From the NCBI GenBank assembly GCA_965229335.1, contig OZ245874.1, forward strand, positions 5,518,001 through 5,582,000: DNA of 64,000 nt, read 5' to 3'. Source of the DNA: JAFKFH01 sp017307375 (GTDB taxonomy: Bacteria; Pseudomonadota; Alphaproteobacteria; Ferrovibrionales; Ferrovibrionaceae). Shown here piece by piece: positions 57,081-64,000 of the stretch. Position numbers and translations under genes: made by a program. How positions within the stretch are numbered: position 1 is the stretch's first letter; the number at the start of each line of letters is the position of its first letter. Under the pieces are notes generated by a model. It saw only the letters and a list, made by a program, of their open reading frames with translations. It did not search any database and was not told the origin of the DNA.

Positions 57081-58022
57081 TCAGTAGCGCACGCGCGGAT
57101 CGGCGACCGCGTAAGCCAGGTCGACGGCGAGGTTGATCAGCACGTAGATGCCGGAAACGATCAGCAACGCGCCCTGGATAACCGGATAGTCGCGGCGCAG
57201 CACCGCCGAGACGATCAGGTTGCCGACGCCGGGCAGACCGAACACGGTTTCGGTGACGATGGCGCCGGCGATCAGGATCGCCGCGGTCAGGCCGACGACG
57301 GTCAGGATCGGGATCATCGCGTTGCGCAGCGCATGCTTCAGCACCACGACCCACTGGCCCAGCCCCTTGGCCCGGGCGGTGCGCACGTAATCCTCGTGCA
57401 GCACGTCGAGCATCGCGGTGCGGGTGAAGCGCAGGATCAGCGCCGAATTGGGCAGGCCGAGCGCAATGGCCGGCAGCACCAGATGGCGCAGCCGTTCGCC
57501 CAGGCTCGCGTCGGGCGGCCCGTAGCCGGCCACCGGAAACCAGCGCAGCTCGACGGCGAGGTATTGGATCAGGGTCAGCCCGACCCAGAAGCTCGGCAGG
57601 CTGGCGGCAAGCATCGCCAGGCCGATGACACCCTGGTCGGTGGCGGTGCCGCGCTTGACGGCCGAGACGATACCGATCGGGACACCGATGGCGACGGCGA
57701 TCGAGACGGACATCAGGGTCAGGAAGAAAGTCAGCTCGGCCCGTTCGCCGAGAGCCTGCAGGACCGGGCGGTTCAGGAAGATCGAATCGCCGAGATTGCC
57801 GCTCAGCACATCGCGCAGGAACATCAGGTATTGCAGCGGCAGCGGCTGATCGAGGCCGAGCCGGGCGCGCAGTGCGGCGATGTCGTCGGCGGTCGCAGCC
57901 GCCCCCATCATGACGGCGGCGGGGTCGCCCGGCACCACCCGCGCGATGACGAACACCACGGTGGCCACCAGGAACATCACCACGAACATGCCGGCGATGC
58001 GGCGGGCAAGATAGGTCAGCAT
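57081..58022 (-). CDS. ABC permease, DppB-type
   Basis: 313 residues. MLTYLARRIAGMFVVMFLV start, ARLGLDQPLPLQYLMFLRD, and the EAA loop EDYVRTARAKGLGQWVVVL. Six TM segments. Twelve bases before the DppC-type gene. Confidence 0.93.
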   Translation of the reverse strand: MLTYLARRIAGMFVVMFLVATVVFVIARVVPGDPAAVMMGAAATADDIAALRARLGLDQPLPLQYLMFLRDVLSGNLGDSIFLNRPVLQALGERAELTFFLTLMSVSIAVAIGVPIGIVSAVKRGTATDQGVIGLAMLAASLPSFWVGLTLIQYLAVELRWFPVAGYGPPDASLGERLRHLVLPAIALGLPNSALILRFTRTAMLDVLHEDYVRTARAKGLGQWVVVLKHALRNAMIPILTVVGLTAAILIAGAIVTETVFGLPGVGNLIVSAVLRRDYPVIQGALLIVSGIYVLINLAVDLAYAVADPRVRY

Positions 58023-58046
58023 GGGTCCTCGGGCGCGGGGGCAGTC

Positions 58047-58072
58047 GGGGCGGGCCGGATGGGACCCGCCCC
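58047..58072 (-). promoter_or_regulatory. Hairpin between binding-protein and DppB-type genes
   Basis: Perfect 8-bp GC stem (GGGGCGGG/CCCGCCCC) with a 10-base loop in the 57-base gap, no T-tract. Comparable to the stem-loops after aapJ and the liv binding protein. Confidence 0.5.
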
Positions 58073-58079
58073 TCGGGCA

Positions 58080-59615
58080 TCAGTTGGCGAGGTCGACGTT
58101 CCAGAAGAACGGCCAGGGCGTCGGCTGGTAACCGGTCAGCTTCTTCGACTGGGCCGCGAGGTTGTAGAACTCACCCACCTTGATGGTCGGCACCTCGGTG
58201 TAGAACAGCTTCTGGATCTCGGCGAACTTCCTGGCGCGTGCCGCCGGATCCGCCTCGGTGTTGAAGGCCTGCAACGCCGCCTTCTTGTCGGCGGTGTCCC
58301 ACCAGCCCGGATAGGCCGGGTTCATGAAGGTTATCAGCGAGGGTTCGGGCACGAAGGTGTGGAACGTGAAGAAGGCGTCCCAGGCCTTGTCGTCGGCGCG
58401 GCGCTGCACCAGCGTCGCCCAGTCGAGGACCTGCAGATCGACCTTGAAGCCGGCGGCTTCGAGATTGGCCTGGGCAACCAGGCTCATCTTGTAGAGGAAG
58501 TCATACTGCATCGAGGTCATGATGCGGATCGGCTCGCCCTTGTAGCCCGACTTCTTCAGCAGCTCGGCGGCCTTCTTGTCGTCGGCGGCGCCATAGCCCT
58601 GGACCGAGGCGGCGTCATAGAACGCCGTGCCCTTCGGGTAGATCGACCCCTCGGTCTCGAAGAACGCGCGGTTGCCGAACCCGGCCAGCAGCATGTCCGA
58701 CGGCGACAGCGCCGCCAGCACCGCCTGGCGCAGCGTCTGATTGGCCGCCACCCCGGTCTTCGAATTCATGATCATCAGCGGGAAGCCGAACGGCCGCACC
58801 ATGATGCCCTTGACCGCTTCCTGACCCGAGAAACGGGTGGCCATGTCGGCGGGCAGCGAATCGGCGAACTGGTACTGGCCGGCCAGGATGCCTTCGACGC
58901 GGGTCGAGGCGTTCGGTACCGGCACGAAGCGGATCTCGTCGATCTTGGCTTCACGATGCCCGCCATAACCCGAAGCTGGGCCTTCCGGCGACTTGTAGGC
59001 GTCGAACTTGCCGACGCGGATGAACTGGTCGGGCTTGTGTTCGATCAGCTTGTAGGGGCCGGTGCCGATGAACTGCTTCAGGGGATTGGCGCCGTCGATC
59101 GTATCGGCCGGGACGATCGCCGCCGCCCCGTTCGACATGGCGATCAGCGGCAGCAGCGGCGCGAAGCGCTCCTTCAGCGTGATCTCGACCGCGTCGCCCT
59201 TCGCGGTGATGCCGGAAATGACCGCGCCGGCCTGCTTGCCGCGCGGGGAAACCTTGGTCCAGCGGTCGAGCGAGGCGACGACGTCGGCCGTCGTCATCGG
59301 CTTGCCGTTGTGGAACATCACGCCCTGGCGCAGGGGGATCGTGTAGGTCAGGCCGTCGGCCGCGATCGTCGGCTGGGCCGAGGCCAGCAGCGGCACCAGC
59401 TTCCAGCTGCCGTCGAAGGTGTAGAGCGTCTCGAAGATGTGTTGGGTGATGATCGAGACGAGGTCGGCGGTGACCCCGACCGGGTCGAGCGTCGGCGGCT
59501 CGCCGATCGTCGCGACGTTGATGACCTTGTTCTGGGCCTCTGCCGGCATGGCGCCGGCAAGCATGGCCGCAGCGATCGCCGTCGTGGCGATCAGGCGCTT
59601 GGCGAATCCGAACAC
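58080..59615 (-). CDS. Family-5 periplasmic binding protein (DppA-like)
   Basis: About 511 residues. Signal peptide FGFAKRLIATTAIAAAMLAG with AEAQ cleavage region; family-5 motifs GEPPTLDPVGVTADL, YTIPLRQGVMFHNGKPM and FIGTGPYKL. An ATG at 59621 is in frame but lies directly against its AGGAGGG site; the GTG at 59615 has proper spacing and is chosen. Family-5 proteins bind peptides but also chito- and cello-oligosaccharides. First gene of the twelve-gene operon. Confidence 0.92.
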   Translation of the reverse strand: MFGFAKRLIATTAIAAAMLAGAMPAEAQNKVINVATIGEPPTLDPVGVTADLVSIITQHIFETLYTFDGSWKLVPLLASAQPTIAADGLTYTIPLRQGVMFHNGKPMTTADVVASLDRWTKVSPRGKQAGAVISGITAKGDAVEITLKERFAPLLPLIAMSNGAAAIVPADTIDGANPLKQFIGTGPYKLIEHKPDQFIRVGKFDAYKSPEGPASGYGGHREAKIDEIRFVPVPNASTRVEGILAGQYQFADSLPADMATRFSGQEAVKGIMVRPFGFPLMIMNSKTGVAANQTLRQAVLAALSPSDMLLAGFGNRAFFETEGSIYPKGTAFYDAASVQGYGAADDKKAAELLKKSGYKGEPIRIMTSMQYDFLYKMSLVAQANLEAAGFKVDLQVLDWATLVQRRADDKAWDAFFTFHTFVPEPSLITFMNPAYPGWWDTADKKAALQAFNTEADPAARARKFAEIQKLFYTEVPTIKVGEFYNLAAQSKKLTGYQPTPWPFFWNVDLAN

Positions 59616-59697
59616 GTGCATCCCTCCTGCTGCGCGCGCCGGACCGGTGGGGTCCGGCTTGACGGACGACTTGTAACCCGATCGCCATGAACTGTTC

Positions 59698-59721
59698 AAT
59701 ATGTAAACAATATCTCATATT
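59698..59721. promoter_or_regulatory. Operator-like dyad AATATG-N12-CATATT
   Basis: Perfect 6-bp arms overlapping the -10 element of the operon promoter, in a sharply AT-rich island. Candidate site for the operon's own IclR regulator. Confidence 0.4.
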
Positions 59722-59735
59722 ATGGGAATTGACAA
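59707..59735 (-). promoter_or_regulatory. Sigma-70-like promoter of the twelve-gene operon
   Basis: On the minus strand TTGTCA (59735-59730), a 17-base spacer and TATTGT (59712-59707): five of six and four of six consensus matches with ideal spacing, about 90 bases before the binding-protein start. The rest of the 256-base gap (59622-59877) contains nothing else I can recognise. Confidence 0.5.
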
Positions 59736-59877
59736 CAACCCTGACCGGCACCGTCGAGGCCGTGCCCTGCGCCACCTGCCGTTGCCGCGAACTTTCAGGA
59801 AGCGAGGAAAAACGCCGCTCCGGAAAGCCGCCTTGTTACGATAGCGGGTGCGCCGTGATGGCCTGGAAGGGATGTTG

Positions 59878-60876
59878 ATGAAGTGGCTGGCAAGACTTCT
59901 GGCGATCGTGCTGATCGTAGCCGTGAGGGATCCGGCCAGTGCCGCCGGCTTTCAATACATGTCGATCCCCGATGACGCAGGCCGGCCGATCGAGCTCGGA
60001 ATCTGGTATCCAAGCAATGCTGGAATGGTGCCGACGACCTTGGGAAACGTCGCCCAGACCGTCGCCGTCGACGGCAACATCGAGGGACGCCACCTGCCCG
60101 TCGTCATCCTGTCCCATGGCAGCGCGGGCTGGTTCGGCGATCGCTCGGACACAGCGCTCGCCCTCGCCGAGGCGGGCTTCGTCGCGGTCGCCCTCACGCA
60201 CCCTGGCGACAATTACAAGGACAGCGGCGACAAGATCGTCCAGATACTGCTGAACCGTCCCCGCCAGATAAGCGATGTCCTCGATTACGTCACCCGAGAC
60301 TGGCCTGGACATGCCCGACTGGATGAGGCGCGGATCGGGTTCTATGGGTTTTCGGCAGGCGGTTTCACCGGCCTGGTCGCGAGCGGCGGCACGCCCGATT
60401 GGACGCTCTTTCCAATCCATTGCGCCGCGTTCCCCGCAGAAGGCGTGTGCCGGCAGGGCAGCGCCGCCGTCTTGTCTCTGCCCCAGGTCGCGTCCCGCCC
60501 GGCGGCGGACTGGCACCACGACAACCGGATAAAGGCAGCCGCCCTCGCGTCGCCGAGCTGGGCATTTGCCTTCGACCCCGCCTCGCTTGGCAGGGTCGAA
60601 ATTCCGGTGGCGCTATGGGGTGGCAGCGAGGACCACGTCATTCCATTCGACAGCAACGTCGGCTATCTCAGGCGCCACCTTGCGCATGTCGCGACGGTGC
60701 ATGACGTGGAAAGTGCCGGGCACTACTCCTTTCTCCGCCCCTGCGGCGAGACCGCCCGGAGGCAAAATCCGGAGATCTGCTCCGATCGACCGGGATTCGA
60801 TCGAGCGGCTTTTCAAGCGACATTCAATCGCGAACTGGTGAGCTTCTTTCAGGCGGCACTGACCGCAACCCCTTGA
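59878..60876 (+). CDS. Secreted alpha/beta hydrolase (dienelactone hydrolase/PAF-AH-like)
   Basis: 332 residues from ATG 59878, seven bases after an AAGGG site; ATG 59872 and GTG 59848 are alternatives. Signal peptide MKWLARLLAIVLIVAV then RDPASA. Oxyanion region VVILSHGSAGWFGDR, nucleophile elbow GFYGFSAGG, acid in WGGSEDHVIPFD and His in SAGHYSFLRPC. Four cysteines in the mature part could form disulfides. An esterase or acylhydrolase; substrate unknown. Less GC-rich in codon use than its neighbours by eye. Confidence 0.8.
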   Translation: MKWLARLLAIVLIVAVRDPASAAGFQYMSIPDDAGRPIELGIWYPSNAGMVPTTLGNVAQTVAVDGNIEGRHLPVVILSHGSAGWFGDRSDTALALAEAGFVAVALTHPGDNYKDSGDKIVQILLNRPRQISDVLDYVTRDWPGHARLDEARIGFYGFSAGGFTGLVASGGTPDWTLFPIHCAAFPAEGVCRQGSAAVLSLPQVASRPAADWHHDNRIKAAALASPSWAFAFDPASLGRVEIPVALWGGSEDHVIPFDSNVGYLRRHLAHVATVHDVESAGHYSFLRPCGETARRQNPEICSDRPGFDRAAFQATFNRELVSFFQAALTATP

Positions 60877-60935
60877 GAAGCCGGTCGCAAAGCGCCGCCA
60901 CCGTCGCGCCGCGCGGTCCGCATCGACGATTTCCG

Positions 60936-60966
60936 TTGCCGGCAGCTGCCGGCCGCGCGTTATGCT
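60936..60966 (+). promoter_or_regulatory. Possible promoter with 16-bp palindrome, SMP-30 gene
   Basis: TTGCCG and TATGCT are separated by 19 bases, and the perfect palindrome GCCGGCAGCTGCCGGC (60938-60953) lies across the spacer, a position where a repressor would block transcription. The gap 60877-60994 otherwise holds nothing recognised. Confidence 0.35.
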
Positions 60967-60994
60967 CCCGCTCAACGATCTCGGGAGAAACGCC

Positions 60995-61909
60995 ATGGCC
61001 GCATCCGACTACGCAATCCTCGATCCGCGCTTCCGCAACCTCGTGAACGGCACCGCGCATGTCGAGAAGCTGTGGACCGGCTGCCGCTGGGCCGAGGGAC
61101 CGGCTTATTTTCCGGCGATGCGGCAGGTGGTCTGGTCGGATATTCCCAACGACCGGATGCTGCGCTACGACGAAGTCGACGGCCACGTCTCGGTATTTCG
61201 CCAGCCGGCGGGGAATTCCAACGGCAATACCGTCGATCGCCAGGGGCGCCTCGTCACCTGCGAGCATGGCGGCCGGCGCGTCTCCCGCACCGAGCATGAC
61301 GGCCGCATCACGACGATCGCGTCGCATTGGCAGGGCAAGCGGCTGAACAGCCCGAACGATGTCGTGGTTCAGTCCGACGGCGCGATCTGGTTCACCGACC
61401 CGCCCTACGGCATCCTGTCGGACTACGAGGGCAACAAGGGCGAAAGCGAGATCGGTGCCAACCATCTCTATCGCGTCGATCCGCTGAGCGGCGAGGTCGC
61501 CGTGGCCGCCAACGATTTCGACAAGCCCAACGGCCTCGCCTTCTCGCCCGACGAAAGCCTGCTCTATGTCGCCGATACCGGCGCCAGCCACGCCCCGGAT
61601 GGTCCGCGCCATATCCGCGTCTTCGAGGTCGACGGCCGCGGCCGGCTGCATGGCGGCCGGGTCTTCGCCGACTGCACCGCCGGCCTGTTCGACGGCTTCC
61701 GCCTGGACGATGCCGGCCGCCTCTGGACCTCGGCCGGCGACGGGGTGCATTGCTACGACCCGGACGGCACGCTGATCGGCAAGGTGCTGGTCCCCGAGGT
61801 CGTGGCCAACGTGGTGTTCGGCGGCCCCCGGCGCAACCGCCTCTACATCTGCGGCACCACCTCGCTCTACGCCGTGTCGCTGCACGTCAACGGCGCCAGC
61901 ACCTTCTGA
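60995..61909 (+). CDS. SMP-30/gluconolactonase-family lactonase
   Basis: 304 residues from ATG 60995 with GGGAGA upstream. Six-bladed propeller: metal Glu in GCRWAEGPAYFP, Asn in RLNSPNDVVV, DPPYGI after IWFT, and Asp in FSPDESLLYVADTG. Hydrolyses aldonolactones; the sugar ABC importer that follows suggests it works on a pentose or hexose lactone (inference). Confidence 0.9.
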   Translation: MAASDYAILDPRFRNLVNGTAHVEKLWTGCRWAEGPAYFPAMRQVVWSDIPNDRMLRYDEVDGHVSVFRQPAGNSNGNTVDRQGRLVTCEHGGRRVSRTEHDGRITTIASHWQGKRLNSPNDVVVQSDGAIWFTDPPYGILSDYEGNKGESEIGANHLYRVDPLSGEVAVAANDFDKPNGLAFSPDESLLYVADTGASHAPDGPRHIRVFEVDGRGRLHGGRVFADCTAGLFDGFRLDDAGRLWTSAGDGVHCYDPDGTLIGKVLVPEVVANVVFGGPRRNRLYICGTTSLYAVSLHVNGASTF

Positions 61910-62003
61910 GCACTGAAATAAGATACCGCTAACATATTGCTTTTTATTTCCGTAGGCGTAGAGTCCGCGAAATAAGCCGGGCCGACCGGACAGGGAAATG
62001 CCG

Positions 62004-62048
62004 TGCCAATCGGTATGAATCCCTGACGGGAATGGCTTGGCAATACCG
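62004..62048 (+). promoter_or_regulatory. Structured leader before sugar ABC operon
   Basis: TGCCAA (62004-62009) pairs with TTGGCA (62037-62042), and CGGTAT (62011-62016) pairs with ATACCG (62043-62048). The two pairings interleave, so they form either a pseudoknot or two alternative stems; a short TCCC/GGGA hairpin lies between. GAGGAGG follows directly. The AT-rich part of the gap (61910-61970) probably carries the promoter. Confidence 0.35.
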
Positions 62049-62061
62049 AGGAGGAAGCGCC

Positions 62062-63207
62062 ATGTCTGTACGTGTCCGCGGCCATTGGGCCGCCACCCTT
62101 CTTGTTGCCGGTTTTGTTGCCGGCATCAGCTTGCCGGCCGCGGCCCAGCAGACGCCCAAGACAGTATCCGGCCCGGGCTACATGCCGGCCTGCTTCGCGC
62201 CGGCGGCCAGCACCACCAAGTTCTTCCAGTGGCCCGAGAAGAAGGGTCCCTACCGCATCGCGATCGCCAACGGCTTCGTCGGCAACACCTGGCGTATCCA
62301 GATGATCAAGACGGCCAAGGCCTATGCCGAGCAGCCGGACATCAAGCCGCACATCAAGGAGTTGAAGGTCGTCTCGACCGGCACCGACGTCGCCGCGCAG
62401 ATCGCCGCGATCGACAACTTCATCAACGCCGGCTACGACGCGATCGTCACCATCGCGGTCAACCCCACCGCGTTCGGCCCGGTCATCAAGCGGGCCAATC
62501 GCGCCGGCGTCGTGGTCGTGCCGTTCGACAACGTGCTCGACAGCGACGAAGTGATGATGGTCAACGAGGACCAGGCCGAGATGGGCCGCAAGATGGGCGA
62601 ATGGCTGGTCCGCAACATCCCCGCGAAATCGGGCAAGATCCTCGAGGTGCGCGGCCTGCCCGGCAATTCGGTCGACCGCGACCGCCACCAGGGCTTCCGC
62701 GCGGTGATGGAAGCCCCGGGCAACAAGTTCGAGATCGTCGAGGTCGTCGGCAACTGGGATGACGGCACCGCCCAGAAGGTGACGGCCGATGCGCTGGCCG
62801 TGCACAAGAAGTTCGACGGCATTTACACCCAGGGCGGCTCGACCGGCACGGTGCGGGCGCTGATCGATGCCAAGCATCCGTTCATTCCCGTCTCCGGCGA
62901 GGCCGAGAACGGCTTCCGCAAGCTGTGCGCCCAGCATGCCAAGGACGGCCTGGTCTGCGCCTCGGCCGGCCAGTCGCCCGGCCTGGTCGCGATCTCGATG
63001 AAGGCGGCGATCGAGGCGCTGCAGGGCAAGGTGCTGCCCCAGATGATCTCGGTGCCGCTGCCCTATGTCGAACACCCGAACTTCAAGGCCGGGGAGAACT
63101 ACTACCCCGACCTGTCCGACAATTTCTTCACGCCGAACGAATTCCCGCCGTGCAACGTGAACATCACGGCGACCGAGATCATGAGCAAGAACGAGACCAA
63201 CAACTGA
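62062..63207 (+). CDS. Sugar ABC transporter periplasmic binding protein (RbsB/type I)
   Basis: 381 residues from ATG 62062 with GAGGAGG upstream. Signal peptide WAATLLVAGFVAGISLPAAA. Type I fold: YRIAIANGFVGNTWRIQMIK, DAIVTIAVNPTAF, EVRGLPGNSVDRDRHQGFR and GIYTQGGSTGTVRALID. Longer than RbsB, with an extra C-terminal segment ending in FPPCNVNI. Delivers a sugar to the permease encoded beyond the right edge. Confidence 0.9.
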   Translation: MSVRVRGHWAATLLVAGFVAGISLPAAAQQTPKTVSGPGYMPACFAPAASTTKFFQWPEKKGPYRIAIANGFVGNTWRIQMIKTAKAYAEQPDIKPHIKELKVVSTGTDVAAQIAAIDNFINAGYDAIVTIAVNPTAFGPVIKRANRAGVVVVPFDNVLDSDEVMMVNEDQAEMGRKMGEWLVRNIPAKSGKILEVRGLPGNSVDRDRHQGFRAVMEAPGNKFEIVEVVGNWDDGTAQKVTADALAVHKKFDGIYTQGGSTGTVRALIDAKHPFIPVSGEAENGFRKLCAQHAKDGLVCASAGQSPGLVAISMKAAIEALQGKVLPQMISVPLPYVEHPNFKAGENYYPDLSDNFFTPNEFPPCNVNITATEIMSKNETNN

Positions 63208-63218
63208 GGCCGGCGATC

Positions 63219-64000
63219 ATGGCCATCCCCCCGCCGCTGCTGGAGATGGCCGGCATCGCCAAGCGGTATGGCGGCGTCCAGGCTCTGACGGATGCCGCCA
63301 TCACCTGCCACGCCGGGCGCATCCACGCCGTGCTCGGCGAGAACGGCGCAGGCAAGTCGACGCTGATCAAGATCATGGCCGGCACGGTACAGCCCGACGG
63401 GGGCGAGATCCGGCTGGAGGGCACGGCGCGGCGCTTTGCCGGCCCCGCCGACGCGGCGCGCGCCGGCATAGGCTGCATCTTCCAGGAATTGTCGCTGATG
63501 CCCGATCTCAGCGTCGCCGACAACATCTCGATCGCCGATCCGCCGCGCCGTTTCGGACTGATCGACGGGCCGGCGCAGCGTCGCCGCGCCGAGGCGGCCC
63601 TGGCGCGGCTCGGCATCGACGACATCCATCCGCTGACGCCGGTCGGCGACCTGCCGCTGTCGCGCCGCCAGATCGTCGAGATCGCCAAGGCGCTGGCCCG
63701 CAATCCCCGCGTCCTCATCCTGGACGAGGCGACGTCGGCCCTGACCGCTGCCGATGTCGACCGCGTCTACGGCCTGCTCGCCCGCCTGAAGGCCGAGGGG
63801 CTGGCGATCGTCTACATCTCGCACCGGATGAACGAGATCCGCCAGCTGGCCGACGACTGCACCGTCTTCCGCAACGGCCGCAGTGTCGCAAGCTTCGCCA
63901 ATGGCGGCCGCAGCGACGACGAGGTCGTCGAGATGATGATCGGCCGCGAATACCGGCACATGTTTCCGGAACGGCCGGCCCGAACGGTACCGCCCGCGCC
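63219..64000 (+). CDS. Sugar ABC transporter ATPase (RbsA-like), cut by right edge
   Basis: About 260 residues, first of two expected ATPase domains. Walker A LGENGAGKSTLIKIMAG, CIFQELSLMPDLSVADN, signature-like LSRRQIVEIAKALA and Walker B VLILDEATSALTAADV. Starts eleven bases after the binding-protein stop. Confidence 0.92.
   Translation, partial: MAIPPPLLEMAGIAKRYGGVQALTDAAITCHAGRIHAVLGENGAGKSTLIKIMAGTVQPDGGEIRLEGTARRFAGPADAARAGIGCIFQELSLMPDLSVADNISIADPPRRFGLIDGPAQRRRAEAALARLGIDDIHPLTPVGDLPLSRRQIVEIAKALARNPRVLILDEATSALTAADVDRVYGLLARLKAEGLAIVYISHRMNEIRQLADDCTVFRNGRSVASFANGGRSDDEVVEMMIGREYRHMFPERPARTVPPA

Noticed and set aside
56889..59690. 933-residue plus-strand open frame
   Set aside because: Antisense to three intact ABC importer genes, low-complexity His/Arg/Gln composition, no start signal.

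Overview
The window is GC-rich, densely coded DNA (roughly two-thirds GC by eye). Overlapping start/stop codons are frequent. Aap-type amino-acid transport, MatB, gentisate dioxygenase and many ABC importers fit a metabolically versatile free-living alphaproteobacterium; this placement is an inference from gene content. No rRNA, tRNA, CRISPR array, transposase, integrase or phage gene was seen. No gene-free stretch exceeds 300 bases.

Layout. 1-15.7 kb is a housekeeping and envelope region: a WrbA quinone reductase cut by the left edge, small secreted proteins, a VTT-membrane-protein/flavoprotein-disulfide-reductase/orphan-histidine-kinase operon, an Aer-like chemoreceptor, a two-subunit CoA-transferase, a large MscS channel whose ribosome-binding site lies in a perfect hairpin, and an FMN reductase. 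15.7-22.0 kb holds a branched-chain/aromatic-type ABC importer (livKHMGF order) downstream of a 3-hydroxyanthranilate dioxygenase and a LysR gene. 22.0-27.6 kb holds PEP carboxylase, a MarR regulator and a short gentisate operon. 27.7-31.5 kb holds EVE and VOC proteins, an MHS transporter, a WYL repressor and a glutamine amidotransferase, with one operator-like motif shared by two promoters. 31.5-33.5 kb is a HipBA toxin-antitoxin module bracketed by a duplicated 3' end of the neighbouring matB gene. 35.2-43.3 kb is an Aap-type importer joined to a three-subunit opine/D-hydroxyproline-type dehydrogenase. Glutaminase, small membrane proteins, a CGNR regulator and a DHA2 drug exporter follow.

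47.9-59.6 kb is the most striking part: twelve genes on the minus strand, nearly all overlapping or within a few bases. They encode a family-5 ABC importer (five genes), a D-aminoacylase-like deacylase, RidA, an IclR regulator, a fold-type III PLP enzyme with a dehydratase-like H-x-C motif, and three enzymes of 2-keto-3-deoxy-sugar-acid metabolism (DgoK, DgoA, KdgK). Read together they describe a complete hypothetical route for N-acetyl-aldosaminates (for example N-acetylglucosaminate from oxidised chitin): uptake, deacetylation, dehydration/deamination to KDG or KDGal, phosphorylation, and aldol cleavage to pyruvate and glyceraldehyde-3-phosphate.

59.8-64.0 kb has a secreted alpha/beta hydrolase, an SMP-30 lactonase and the beginning of a sugar (ribose-type) ABC importer cut by the right edge. 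Three of the four ABC operons whose binding-protein gene comes first carry a strong hairpin between the binding protein and the next gene, which fits the excess of binding protein such systems need.
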